DNA of 58,644 nt, from positions 1 to 58,644 of IMG/VR virus record IMGVR_UViG_3300025652_000075; one strand, given 5' to 3'. Under the pieces are notes generated by a model. That model was not told the DNA's origin, ran no database searches, and saw only the letters and a list, made by a program, of their open reading frames with translations. The position numbers and the translations under genes were made by a program. This document shows positions 32,958-41,281 of this stretch, one piece after another. Origin of the DNA: a virus. Numbering within the stretch: the stretch's first letter is position 1; every line of letters begins with the position of its first letter.

Positions 32958-34209
32958 ATAGTCCGTTTATTAATAAGTTGTTCATATAAGATCCGTCGTA
33001 ATACTCTTCTTTGAGCATTTCATCTAACCGATCGCGAAGTTCAGCATAAGCCTTAGGGTTTTCCTCAAGGAATTTAATTTTATTAAAAAGATCTTTTGAA
33101 TCTTTTACTCTAATAAAGTCAGGAACGTCTAAATGTTTCTGATCATCGTATGTAGGGTGTAAGAATGGTATAATTCCATAATGAGCCATTTCCCAAAACT
33201 TTGCGGTAACCCATCCTTTTTTAATTGGGATACAAAATGTGTATTTAACTCTTGGCAACATCTGCATTAGGTCGTTGAACTTTTTAGGTCCTTTAAACCT
33301 ATGATCATCACCAACCGTTTTAGGATTCCATTGGCCGTAAATATTTACATCTTGAACATGCTCAAGAATATATTTTTTCAAATCAGGATAGCGCGATGGT
33401 TTGCCTTCATTACAAACAATCATAAAGTTAATATCTTTTTCAGTTGTCTTTTCTTCAGCTTCGCCAAAGAAACTATCTAATGTGGTTGGTGCTTCTTGAA
33501 TTGATTTACCTTTCTCTTTACCAATTAGAAATGTGGTTTCAATACCTTTATATAGTTGATCTATTTCAGTCTGTTCCCTAACAGAGCTATCATATTCAAG
33601 ACTATTAAGATGCAAACATTTTCTATTATATTGAGAGTATATCTTCCTAGGAGGATTCATTAAATCTCTCATCTTCCCAGGATAAAGGCGAGGATCGTTT
33701 AATAACATAAGCCATGGTACTTCTTTATACTTATTAAGATAATGAATTGTTGGTCCTGCGTACTTTCGTTGAACATCAAGTGGCTTTGCTAATTGAGTAT
33801 GATCAGTTTGTTTACGAGCCCAACCCCCAACATTAGTAGTTGAAACTTGACCGCACATAAAAACACCAGCATCAATTTCAAATTTTGGATTTGGAATAAT
33901 AATATTTTCCATAAACTCTTGCCTATCATTTGAAGGATGCTGAGCTTTAGATCTATCCCATTGATTTTTTCGCCATTCGGAAAACCCAGAGAAAGCATAT
34001 ATGAAATTACCATGAACATTAATTCGTTCTTGCTCGGCAATAGATAACCTGTCAAAGTCACTAGCACCAAGCATAACAAAAGTATGCTCAGGGTTTTGTG
34101 TTATTAGGTGTTCATATAAAATAGGAGCTTCATTGTCACCGCCAACGGCGCCCCAATTTTTACTATTGAATAATACAGACTTACCGATCTTACCGATACC
34201 AATTCTCAT
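32932..34209 (-). CDS. GT-B-like glycosyltransferase, candidate DNA glycosyltransferase
   Basis: The C-terminal half has IKKGWVTAKFWEMAHYGIIPFLHPTYD (GT-B donor-binding region, about 325-350), resembling phage glycosyltransferases that modify hydroxymethylated bases. The N-terminus GKIGKSVLFNSKNWGAVGGD fits the first Rossmann domain. An internal TTLDSFFGEAEE near 245 resembles the clamp-binding peptides of gp43 and gp55; T4 alpha-glucosyltransferase is known to contact gp45. Position next to sugar-activation enzymes and near gp42 supports DNA glycosylation. A surface-glycan enzyme is the alternative. Confidence 0.75.
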   Translation of the reverse strand: MRIGIGKIGKSVLFNSKNWGAVGGDNEAPILYEHLITQNPEHTFVMLGASDFDRLSIAEQERINVHGNFIYAFSGFSEWRKNQWDRSKAQHPSNDRQEFMENIIIPNPKFEIDAGVFMCGQVSTTNVGGWARKQTDHTQLAKPLDVQRKYAGPTIHYLNKYKEVPWLMLLNDPRLYPGKMRDLMNPPRKIYSQYNRKCLHLNSLEYDSSVREQTEIDQLYKGIETTFLIGKEKGKSIQEAPTTLDSFFGEAEEKTTEKDINFMIVCNEGKPSRYPDLKKYILEHVQDVNIYGQWNPKTVGDDHRFKGPKKFNDLMQMLPRVKYTFCIPIKKGWVTAKFWEMAHYGIIPFLHPTYDDQKHLDVPDFIRVKDSKDLFNKIKFLEENPKAYAELRDRLDEMLKEEYYDGSYMNNLLINGLYEIKIDCI

Positions 34210-34216
34210 AATATAT

Positions 34217-34564
34217 CTATTTGTTTTCGTTTCGATTTAAAAAATCTTTATTAACATCTTGGCCATCTATACCATGTCTCATATAAGCTACTAGGAATGA
34301 TGCATAGTTAATAAGATCTTTACCAGAATCTTCAAGAGATTCAAAGTTTGGCTCATATCCAGTATCAGATTCCATAGCTTCTAGAACCGAATACATTCTA
34401 AGAGTTTTGGCGTAAATAATATCTAAGATAGATGCGATGCCTCGTGGATAATAATCAGCTTGTTTAATTCGGCTGTTAGGATTTTGATAATCTCTTGATT
34501 TAGCAGTTTGTAATTCGGCACACTCTCGTAATACCTTAATACTTTCTTTAGCTTCCTTATTCAT
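34217..34564 (-). CDS. DUF1599-like (nucleotide-modification associated) protein (115 aa)
   Basis: The block AKSRDYQNPNSRIKQADYYP, then IYAKTLRMYSVLEAM and SLEDSGKDLINYASFLVAYM, follows the conserved pattern of the DUF1599/Nmad1 family found with base-modification systems (family recall, moderate certainty). Helical. It is the first gene after its own sigma70-type promoter and 7 nt upstream of the glycosyltransferase gene. Confidence 0.65.
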   Translation of the reverse strand: MNKEAKESIKVLRECAELQTAKSRDYQNPNSRIKQADYYPRGIASILDIIYAKTLRMYSVLEAMESDTGYEPNFESLEDSGKDLINYASFLVAYMRHGIDGQDVNKDFLNRNENK

Positions 34565-34571
34565 ATGATTA

Positions 34572-34600
34572 ATTATATCACATTTTATAGGGAATGTAAA
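34572..34600 (-). promoter_or_regulatory. Sigma70-type early promoter of the modification island
   Basis: Minus strand TTTACA (34595-34600), 17-nt spacer, TATAAT (34572-34577), immediately before the ATG at 34564. Confidence 0.8.
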
Positions 34601-34618
34601 TCTTTTTATTTAGTTATT

Positions 34619-35368
34619 TTACGGCTCATCTTCAAGATAATCGCAAAATGTTTCAATCTCAAATTGCTCATCTTGTGTCGGATTATTATCCATAAGAGAC
34701 ATAAGCTTTGCTAACTTAACGACCCAAGCTAAATTATTTTCTTTTAATCTGTTAACATACTGTTGATATGTTTCAAAATAACCAATTTCAATTTCTTCAA
34801 TAGCATTAAGCATTCTTTTAGTTACCCAAGATTGCTCTAATAAAAATTCACTTGTGTAAGAAGTGGTTGAAATAACGTCGTGTAACCATGCAACAATAAT
34901 TGCTTCAGCGGTGTTGCTATTACTATTAGATTTAATTATGTTAACAACATCTTCAATATGATGAATGTAAGGGTTTCCATTATGGCGAGTTTGACCAATA
35001 TGGGCGCGGCGAGCTAGCTCTTCCGCTTCTCTGCATATTCTTTCAGAGTATGATTCTTCTTTATATCTAGGCGAAATGCTTACATCTAAATTTAAGTTAT
35101 TCAGCATTTCCAAAATTTCATTTTCTGCTAATGTTAAATTTTCAGAGTCATCGCTATGTTTTTTGATATCTTTTTTTATATGTTTATTAACATTAGAAGA
35201 TGCTTCCCCATTTTTAATTTTTTCATTAATTTTTTTGATTCTTGTTTTAAAAGAATACCATTCATCAAATGATAAATTGTTTTTTTCCACATCTCTGGTT
35301 TTATATTCTAAGAAAGCATCAAGCGCGTCATTCCAATCGTCATATCCTAGTTTTTTAATACTGTACAT
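34619..35368 (-). CDS. HD-domain protein, RelA/SpoT hydrolase-like (249 aa)
   Basis: Residues 112-200 read like the HD hydrolase of SpoT/MESH1: AEELARRAHIGQTRHNGNPY, IHHIEDVV (His136/137) and VAWLHDVISTT (His163, Asp164). Ordinary alarmone hydrolases have HDxxED at the last site; here E and D are replaced by S and T (167-168). The later ADR motif is also replaced (KLAKLMSLMDN). Activity on ppGpp is therefore doubtful; another phosphate substrate or a binding-only role is possible. The first 100 residues are a charged, coiled extension. It is 16 nt from gp42. Confidence 0.75.
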   Translation of the reverse strand: MYSIKKLGYDDWNDALDAFLEYKTRDVEKNNLSFDEWYSFKTRIKKINEKIKNGEASSNVNKHIKKDIKKHSDDSENLTLAENEILEMLNNLNLDVSISPRYKEESYSERICREAEELARRAHIGQTRHNGNPYIHHIEDVVNIIKSNSNSNTAEAIIVAWLHDVISTTSYTSEFLLEQSWVTKRMLNAIEEIEIGYFETYQQYVNRLKENNLAWVVKLAKLMSLMDNNPTQDEQFEIETFCDYLEDEP

Positions 35369-35384
35369 ATTGGGTGGTGGGTTT

Positions 35385-36083
35385 TTAGAGGTTGTTATTA
35401 TATTGTTTTTTAGTAATCTCGTGTTCTCCTGTTTTTAAATAATGGTCTAGTAGGTAGAATTGATTTTCATATACGTGTAAGCTACCAGCATTCCAATGAA
35501 TGTTACCTTCTTTGCAATTTAGGTCTTTTGCTAACTTGTTAAGAACATATTTCTGCCAAGCGTAATCGTTTCTATAACCGGCCCAAGCATCGTTTGATCT
35601 CATTTGGACAATTGCAGACAATTTGTTTTTACGAATAACATATTGAACAGTATTTGTACAAACAAAATCTGTCATACCTTTCCTTTTAAATTGAGTATGC
35701 ATTTTAGGATTTGTATAAATCATTATTGCTCTGCGCGAGTTAGGATCCTTCTTAAGAGTTTCTAATACATTCTTGTATTGGTAATAGTTATCTTTGTGAT
35801 TTATTAGATATCCATAATTTGAATTTATCTCTCCTTTTGGCGATGAAACAATTTCCCAGATCTTTGGAACCTTACCTTTAATATCATTTACATTACGAGA
35901 CATACTTCTATACCACATTAATTCTCGATCAATATAATCTTCATTGGCCAAACCAAATATAGAATCAGTATTTGCTATGAAAGATGCTCCAATAATTTCA
36001 ACAGTTAATTGTTTATTAACTATGACATATTCTTTATTTTTATGGAGATTTGCTAAGGTGTCTCTTACGGATTTAATGTTCAT
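35385..36083 (-). CDS. 42: dCMP hydroxymethylase (T4 gp42)
   Basis: Thymidylate-synthase fold, 232 aa (T4 gp42 246). Strong match to remembered T4 gp42 blocks: VEIIGASFIANTDSIFGL, GEINSNYGYLI, DSRRAIMIYT-like NSRRAIMIYT, DFVCTNTVQYVIR with catalytic Cys142, VQMRSND, and YRNDYAWQKYVL, with Asp173 where thymidylate synthases have Asn (cytosine versus uracil choice). It makes 5-hydroxymethyl-dCMP, implying hmC-DNA. First gene after its promoter at 36116-36144; the glycosylation genes follow. Confidence 0.93.
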   Translation of the reverse strand: MNIKSVRDTLANLHKNKEYVIVNKQLTVEIIGASFIANTDSIFGLANEDYIDRELMWYRSMSRNVNDIKGKVPKIWEIVSSPKGEINSNYGYLINHKDNYYQYKNVLETLKKDPNSRRAIMIYTNPKMHTQFKRKGMTDFVCTNTVQYVIRKNKLSAIVQMRSNDAWAGYRNDYAWQKYVLNKLAKDLNCKEGNIHWNAGSLHVYENQFYLLDHYLKTGEHEITKKQYNNNL

Positions 36084-36115
36084 ATTGTAATGTTAGTATA
36101 ATTATGTATAAAGAT

Positions 36116-36144
36116 ATTATACCATATTTTACCAAGTTTGTAAA
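36116..36144 (-). promoter_or_regulatory. Sigma70-type early promoter upstream of gene 42
   Basis: Minus strand TTTACA (36139-36144), 17-nt spacer, TATAAT (36116-36121). Confidence 0.8.
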
Positions 36145-36150
36145 TAACAA

Positions 36151-36183
36151 ATATGGCTTCTAGAAAAATACTAGAAGCCATAT
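36151..36183 (-). terminator. Intrinsic terminator
   Basis: Perfect 13-bp stem ATATGGCTTCTAG / CTAGAAGCCATAT (36151-36163 with 36171-36183), 7-nt loop. The minus-strand tail is T-rich (TTTGTTATTT). It ends the late unit of the 77-aa gene just before the gene 42 promoter. Confidence 0.85.
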
Positions 36184-36208
36184 CATGGTTTAATTATTTA
36201 CGTGAATA

Positions 36209-36442
36209 TTAATAACGTCCTTTAAATTTATTTTTAAACTGGCTACCCCATTCGCCTTTTAATTTCTTAATCTGGCCCGGAGTTAGTTTTTTAGGGCCTG
36301 ACGCTTTAGCTGGTGCTTTAGCTGGTGCTTCTTTAGGTGGTTGAGCATCTTCTGCAAAGGCTTCATTAATATCAGGAGTGCTTGGATCATCTCCAACAAA
36401 CTGGCCTTCTTCGTCACGAGCTCTTTTGTTTTTCTTTTTCAT
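36209..36442 (-). CDS. Small Ala/Pro/Lys-rich protein (77 aa)
   Basis: Basic at both ends (MKKKNKRARDEEGQFVGDDP, KKLTPGQIKKLKGEW, KNKFKGRY) with a disordered APAKAPAKA linker. Proteins opening KRARDExGxF are frequent in T4-like marine phages but uncharacterised. A late box 7 nt upstream and a strong terminator downstream make it a late monocistron or the end of a late unit. It might be a DNA- or capsid-associated peptide (inference from charge). Confidence 0.65.
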   Translation of the reverse strand: MKKKNKRARDEEGQFVGDDPSTPDINEAFAEDAQPPKEAPAKAPAKASGPKKLTPGQIKKLKGEWGSQFKNKFKGRY

Positions 36443-36449
36443 ATAAATT

Positions 36450-36457
36450 TATTTATA
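36450..36457 (-). promoter_or_regulatory. T4-type late promoter box
   Basis: Perfect TATAAATA, 7 nt before the ATG at 36442. Confidence 0.7.
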
Positions 36458-36469
36458 ATGTTTAGAGTT

Positions 36470-36802
36470 TTATTTCTTGTTTCGTATTGCTTTTGTTTTT
36501 GTTAATATACGAACGGCGCCGTAAAATACATATGCCATTAATATCCAAAAATCGTTGCGGCCTGCTTGTTCTTTAGCGTTTTTAAGGAACATGCGATCGG
36601 CTTCTTTATAATCAATAACACCTGAAACATGATGAATATCATGTAGCATACAACTGCTATTGAATCGTTTACTAAGAATCTTACGCAAACCTTTTGGCCA
36701 TTTATATAAACCACAATAATACTCATAGTCAGCTGGAAGTTTTACACCAGTATCCTTTTGTATTTTATTAAACTGGCGTTTCAGTTTGGTTTCAATCTTC
36801 AT
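36470..36802 (-). CDS. Phospholipase A2-like/DUF1353-like small protein (110 aa)
   Basis: The segment SSCMLHDIHHVSGVIDYKEADRMFLKN resembles the His-Asp active-site helix of compact PLA2-like (DUF1353-type) proteins, in which a Cys-containing xHDxxH helix is followed by an AD..F helix. The C-terminal part is hydrophobic (FWILMAYVFYGAVRIL), suggesting membrane contact. A role in lysis or envelope alteration late in infection is possible. A late-type box (AATAAATA) ends 5 nt before the ATG. Confidence 0.6.
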   Translation of the reverse strand: MKIETKLKRQFNKIQKDTGVKLPADYEYYCGLYKWPKGLRKILSKRFNSSCMLHDIHHVSGVIDYKEADRMFLKNAKEQAGRNDFWILMAYVFYGAVRILTKTKAIRNKK

Positions 36803-36807
36803 AATAT

Positions 36808-36815
36808 TATTTATT
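36808..36815 (-). promoter_or_regulatory. Late-type box (AATAAATA)
   Basis: One mismatch to TATAAATA; exactly 5 nt (atatt) before the ATG at 36802. Confidence 0.5.
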
Positions 36816-36817
36816 AA

Positions 36818-37756
36818 TTACGCATTTTGAAGTGCAAAGGTTAATGCGCGTTCTGCTTCAATATCTAATGGCCTATTTTTATACCAGCATCCAGTATCCA
36901 TATCAATATCTTTAGCAAGCTTTACAATTTCATTAACAGTAATTGGGTATCCTTTATGTATTGCGGATCCGGCAATACTAACCATAATTGAATATAATTT
37001 AGAATACCAACCAGTTTCTGAAATAACACGATATTCATTTACTAATTGTTTATTTACAAATGGGCAATCTCTATATGAAGACCAAGTAATAGATGTGTTG
37101 TTAAGTTGATTAGATTTATACTTCATCAGCTTAATTTTCATTTCTTCACTTAGTTTACTTCTAAATGAATTTTCTTGAGGTACTATAAACGGATGCTTTT
37201 TCATTATTAAATCAACATCTAAAAAGTCGGCGTCATCGTTACAATGAATGAATGAATAAGCACCTGGATATTGTGCTGGGACGTAATACATCCTTGATAG
37301 ATCCTTCGTTTGTGGATCGCCTAATGAATTAAACTCTTTATTCAGAGCAAACCATAAATGCTTTATATCATCCTTTTCTATAGTCTTTGTGAATGGTATA
37401 ATAACTCTGAACTTTGGCTTTTCTTTTGTCGAGCTTGCGCTATTATAAACAACACATTTGATATCTTTAAAAACAACCAACGCTTGTTCGAAATTACACT
37501 CATAATCGTCAACGTCAATTGCAGCCCAACCACCCCAACATAAAACATTTACATTTCTTCGCTTTTCATCTTTATCATATACTGCTGGGCTGATAAGAGG
37601 TGAACCATCTTTTCTTTCGTCTTTCTTTGGTTTATAACCATCTTCTTTACTAAGGTTTAAAAGAAGTTCTTTAAACTCATCCCAACCGTCAAAGGACATC
37701 TTACGATGAGTCGAATTATCAAAGATTGATTTAAATATAGTTAATGAATATTTCAT
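36818..37756 (-). CDS. Primase-polymerase-like (AEP superfamily) protein (312 aa)
   Basis: Features of the archaeo-eukaryotic primase fold: WAAIDVDDYE (DxD metal motif, about 85-94), KCVVYNSASSTKEKPKFRVIIP (S/T-rich loop then the conserved RxxIP strand) and KDLSRMYYVPAQY (Arg/Tyr strand). This arrangement is shared by plasmid and phage PrimPol-like proteins. T4 uses a DnaG-type primase (gp61), not seen in this window, so this could replace or supplement it. It overlaps the Imm-like gene by 4 nt. Confidence 0.7.
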   Translation of the reverse strand: MKYSLTIFKSIFDNSTHRKMSFDGWDEFKELLLNLSKEDGYKPKKDERKDGSPLISPAVYDKDEKRRNVNVLCWGGWAAIDVDDYECNFEQALVVFKDIKCVVYNSASSTKEKPKFRVIIPFTKTIEKDDIKHLWFALNKEFNSLGDPQTKDLSRMYYVPAQYPGAYSFIHCNDDADFLDVDLIMKKHPFIVPQENSFRSKLSEEMKIKLMKYKSNQLNNTSITWSSYRDCPFVNKQLVNEYRVISETGWYSKLYSIMVSIAGSAIHKGYPITVNEIVKLAKDIDMDTGCWYKNRPLDIEAERALTFALQNA

Positions 37757-37956
37757 ACTTTATTTTCTGCTCTAAACTCTTTAAGTATAGCAAAGATTAA
37801 TAGAGCGGCCCATCCCACAACCGTAACGCCAAAGAATAGGTTAGCTATAAAAATAGGAAGAGCGTATTTATGTTTATTTACGACCGCCACAAAAGTGGGT
37901 ATTAAGTAGCAAAGTGCTGCTACTATTAAAAGCATGATGAATAGAAGTAAATCCAT
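37753..37956 (-). CDS. Superinfection immunity (Imm-like) membrane protein (67 aa)
   Basis: Two hydrophobic helices (FIMLLIVAALCYLIPTFVAVV and ANLFFGVTVVGWAALLIFAIL) separated by a short basic loop. The pattern xYLIPTxVAxxxxH...NLFxGxTVxGWxxAL is that of the superinfection immunity protein family, which includes T4 Imm. It would sit in the inner membrane and block DNA entry of related phages. It is the first gene behind the promoter at 37964-37992 and therefore early, which fits the role. Confidence 0.82.
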   Translation of the reverse strand: MDLLLFIMLLIVAALCYLIPTFVAVVNKHKYALPIFIANLFFGVTVVGWAALLIFAILKEFRAENKV

Positions 37957-37963
37957 AATTAAT

Positions 37964-37992
37964 ATTATATACTATATTTACTAAAATGTAAA
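37964..37992 (-). promoter_or_regulatory. Sigma70-type early promoter
   Basis: Minus strand TTTACA (37987-37992), 17-nt spacer, TATAAT (37964-37969), facing the Imm-like and PrimPol-like genes. Confidence 0.8.
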
Positions 37993-37996
37993 TCTT

Positions 37997-38527
37997 TTAT
38001 TCGTTTAATTTAGGAAGAAACCCGTGATTATCAGAATGATCTGGCGCGACCCACCCTTTAGGCTTTACTAAATCTGGAAGACCTAGTGGATTGTCTCGAC
38101 CTTCTTTAACGCCGACTTCCTTATTCATATTAGCGTTATGAACTGCTTCCCACGCTTTATGTTCGTCAACTCCAAACGCATTTAACGTTCCAATAGCGAC
38201 AACGCAAAGATCAATTAAACCATCAACCACTTCTTCGCAATCAACGTCATCACAATGTAGTTTACCAACTGCATTTTTTGTTTCAGTAAGTTCTTCTTCT
38301 AGGAAGTCTAAACGAAAGTTTAGAAATTCTCTTAGGTCTTTACTATCTAACTTTTTAAGCGCGCAATGAACGCCATACTTATTATGCATGTTATCAATAT
38401 CGCTTGGCCAATCGGTAGATGATGCTTGCCATGTTAGAGAGTCATTTTTAGGAACAAGCGTTACCCAATCATCAAGTGTTTCTGGAATTAGTTTTACCAC
38501 GTCTTCTACTGTTTTATTATTTTCCAT
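37997..38527 (-). CDS. All-alpha NTP pyrophosphatase (MazG/dCTPase-type, 176 aa)
   Basis: The metal-binding helices of the MazG/dUTPase superfamily are visible: RLDFLEEELTETKNA (ExxE, about 72-86) and CEEVVDGLIDLCVVAIGTL (ExxxD, about 97-115), followed by the conserved NANMNKEVG and LPDLVKPKGWVAPDHS blocks common to T4-like marine phages. In T4 gp56 (dCTPase-dUTPase) removes dCTP so that only hmC is incorporated. With gp42 present this gene is a candidate for the same job, although MazG-type activity is also possible. Confidence 0.78.
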   Translation of the reverse strand: MENNKTVEDVVKLIPETLDDWVTLVPKNDSLTWQASSTDWPSDIDNMHNKYGVHCALKKLDSKDLREFLNFRLDFLEEELTETKNAVGKLHCDDVDCEEVVDGLIDLCVVAIGTLNAFGVDEHKAWEAVHNANMNKEVGVKEGRDNPLGLPDLVKPKGWVAPDHSDNHGFLPKLNE

Positions 38528-38708
38528 ATATTTTAATTTCTTTTAGAATGTCTCTGCTTTTATTAGACAAAGGAGTTTCCTCTGTCGTGTGAAAGTAATT
38601 GTTAATCGCATTAAGAACTTCGATGGTTCTTACGGTATCATCAAACTTTAAATAGTCTTGTTGTAATTCGTTAATAACGTTTGTCAGGTTTCTGTTTAGT
38701 TGGTTCAT
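38517..38708 (-). CDS. Small helical protein (63 aa)
   Basis: Helical protein (MNQLNRNLTNVINELQQDYLKFDD...VLNAINNYFHTTEE) with a basic C-terminus. It overlaps the pyrophosphatase gene by 11 nt and follows gp43 by 38 nt, so it belongs to the gp43 transcription unit. Unknown function. Confidence 0.6.
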   Translation of the reverse strand: MNQLNRNLTNVINELQQDYLKFDDTVRTIEVLNAINNYFHTTEETPLSNKSRDILKEIKIYGK

Positions 38709-38746
38709 TTGTTTTTTATTGTGTGAGTGTCATACCTTTGTTTTAT

Positions 38747-41275
38747 CTATACTTGCCCAAAGAAGTCTTCCAAACTAGCTTGAGGTTCTGCCGACCAACT
38801 AATAGCATGTAAGATAAGATTAATTGGATCAAGGAAAGCTTTTTGGAATTGAGTTTCATAATCAATGAACTTATCTAAACCAAATTCGTGTGGCAACTTA
38901 TCAATAAACCCAATTACGTTTTCTCCAGTTGGGTTATGCTTTTTAAGAAATACAAACTTAATTTTATTGCCGCCTTGGATTTCCCTATACTTATTAGTTA
39001 AGTTAAACTTCTTTAACTGATCGTTATATACTAAGGCCGCGCGGCAATGCATTGGTGTTCCTTTACAATATAGAGTTTGTGAATCATAATATTTTGTAAC
39101 ATTATTAATTCCACGAGGACTTGCGATTTCATGGGCCGGCAAAGAATTAAAGTGGTTATGAAAGAAAGCGATCGCTTTTTGAGTTTTATCTTCATCCCCG
39201 CTCATCATTACTTTAAACATTTCCTTCATAGCGCCTCGACATACTTTTGGAGTAGAACTCTTAATAGCTTCAATTCCCATGATCTTAATCTTAGGCTCGG
39301 CATATTGAACACCTTCGTTATTAAGAACATTTAGAATATATCGTTTCTTGGCGGTCCATATAGCTTTATCAGCAATAGCTTCTCGCGCCATCACCATCGT
39401 ATTCTTATATGAATTTGTAATACCGCCTAACTTATTAAAAGCTTTTTCCAATGCAGGAACCATTCCTTCTTCAGCAAACTTATCAAGAAACTCGACTGGG
39501 TTATTTGGATTAAGCTTATCAATTACATCTTGAACATTAACGTAAATGGAGTCAGTGTCTGCTGCTATAACTCTATCAACTGGCTTCTCATCTTTAAGGA
39601 ATGAAGATAACCATTTGTTTGCATGTTGTTCTGCCCAACGAATAACAAGTTGACCTGTAAGAGTAATTCCTTCAGCAACAAGAAGATCAAAGTAACGGAA
39701 CCATCTGTTAGCCAAAGCTCCATACAGGCTGTTCATTAGAATCTTGATCGCCATTTGTTCAGTTTCAAGTCTGGCGATTTCTGAGTCTAGTATCTTACTT
39801 TTTTGCTTTTCATTCTCTTTCTTTTTATCTAGCATTTCTGCTTTAATCTTCTTACGCTTATTATAAAGCTCTTCAATAATCTCTGGTAGAAACCCTTGCT
39901 TATGTCTACTAAATGTTGCGCCATTTGCGGCAACCGCCAAATTACTGTCAGGGGATATGTTTGTTTGATCTTCGAGTACTCGATCAGGTGTAATATTAGG
40001 CACTGTAGAATGCCTTACGAGGGTCTCAGGACTCATATTATATTGTATAATAAGGTTAGGATACAAGCTGTTTAGATCGAAGCTCATTACCCAATCATAC
40101 ATCCCTGGCACGACTGGCTTAACAAACCCTCCAGCATATTCTGCTTTGGCACTTGGATTTGATGGAGGAATCGCTATTTTCTTTTTAGCAAGATTCCTAA
40201 AGATAATGCTATCCCATATAGAAACAGTACCAAGCGTATCTGTATAATTAACTCCGCCAAAATATGCTAGTGTGAATACCAAATCAATTAAGCCAAGTTT
40301 CTTTTCAAACAGTTCAATCAATTCAACATCAACGATATTATAATCAACAAACTTCTGAAAATCTTGTTCATATAATTCTTTTAGATCTCCTTCAAAAGCT
40401 AGCTTCTTTTGTTCAAGAACAACCTCGGCAATATTATCTAGCTTATATGATTCTTGTTGGCCATAAGTATTAAGAGTAAACTTTTTAAATAAGTCAAGGT
40501 AATCGAGTTGTTGAATACCCATAATGTTATAGCTGGTTTGCTCACGGCCAAATACATTTACGGTTCTATCTGTAATTTTTTTCCAAGGAGATAATCGCTT
40601 GGTTGCATCGTTGCCCAACATACGAGCCATTCTATTAACGATGTAAGGAATATCAAAGAACTCTGTATTCCAACCAGTGATAACATCTGGAGTATTAATA
40701 GGATCACTCCACCAATCTAGAAAATCATTTAAGAGTTCGGTTTCAGTATCAAACTGGCGATACTCTTTTCTAAGATGTGGCACTTCACTTTTAGAAAGGT
40801 CATAATCCTTTAGTCCCCAGATGATATAAGTATCACACCGGCTACTCTTTACTGCGATTGTAAGAATCTCTTGTTCTGCTCGCATTGGTTCTGGAAAGCC
40901 TGTACCAATAGCAGTTTCAATATCGATGTAAAGAATGTCGACCATCTTTTTATCATACTCAATTTCACCAGGCCACTGGCTTTGAATAAATGCTGGAACA
41001 TGTTTTTCATTTCCATATATTTTAAACGAAGGAACATCTTCGTAATGTTTACAGAACTGGCGACATTCGCTCATAGTGCCAAACTGCATTGGGCCTACAG
41101 GAGTTCCATCAATCGCTTTCCATTCTGAATTACGGTCTTTGCTATTTACATAAAGCGTTGGTCGATATTTAAATGAATCATATATTTTTTTGCCATCATG
41201 ATCGTATCCTCGATACTTAATCATGTTCATGTGTCTATCGACGCTGGTGTAGAATCCACTAATGCTGTTCTTCAT
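38747..41275 (-). CDS. 43: DNA polymerase, family B (T4 gp43)
   Basis: 842 aa (T4 898). Exonuclease motifs: ILYIDIETAIG (ExoI), GWNTEFFDIPYI (ExoII), VDYNIVDVELIELF (ExoIII). Polymerase motifs: SFDLNSLYPNLI (A), KILMNSLYGALAN (B), IAADTDSIYVN (C) and KKRYILNV (KKRY). The C-terminus QASLEDFFGQV is a clamp-binding peptide. It replicates the phage genome with clamp gp45. It is a single gene behind a strong sigma70-type promoter; RegA, its classical translational repressor in T4, is encoded at 42904. Confidence 0.97.
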   Translation of the reverse strand: MKNSISGFYTSVDRHMNMIKYRGYDHDGKKIYDSFKYRPTLYVNSKDRNSEWKAIDGTPVGPMQFGTMSECRQFCKHYEDVPSFKIYGNEKHVPAFIQSQWPGEIEYDKKMVDILYIDIETAIGTGFPEPMRAEQEILTIAVKSSRCDTYIIWGLKDYDLSKSEVPHLRKEYRQFDTETELLNDFLDWWSDPINTPDVITGWNTEFFDIPYIVNRMARMLGNDATKRLSPWKKITDRTVNVFGREQTSYNIMGIQQLDYLDLFKKFTLNTYGQQESYKLDNIAEVVLEQKKLAFEGDLKELYEQDFQKFVDYNIVDVELIELFEKKLGLIDLVFTLAYFGGVNYTDTLGTVSIWDSIIFRNLAKKKIAIPPSNPSAKAEYAGGFVKPVVPGMYDWVMSFDLNSLYPNLIIQYNMSPETLVRHSTVPNITPDRVLEDQTNISPDSNLAVAANGATFSRHKQGFLPEIIEELYNKRKKIKAEMLDKKKENEKQKSKILDSEIARLETEQMAIKILMNSLYGALANRWFRYFDLLVAEGITLTGQLVIRWAEQHANKWLSSFLKDEKPVDRVIAADTDSIYVNVQDVIDKLNPNNPVEFLDKFAEEGMVPALEKAFNKLGGITNSYKNTMVMAREAIADKAIWTAKKRYILNVLNNEGVQYAEPKIKIMGIEAIKSSTPKVCRGAMKEMFKVMMSGDEDKTQKAIAFFHNHFNSLPAHEIASPRGINNVTKYYDSQTLYCKGTPMHCRAALVYNDQLKKFNLTNKYREIQGGNKIKFVFLKKHNPTGENVIGFIDKLPHEFGLDKFIDYETQFQKAFLDPINLILHAISWSAEPQASLEDFFGQV

Positions 41276-41281
41276 GTATAT

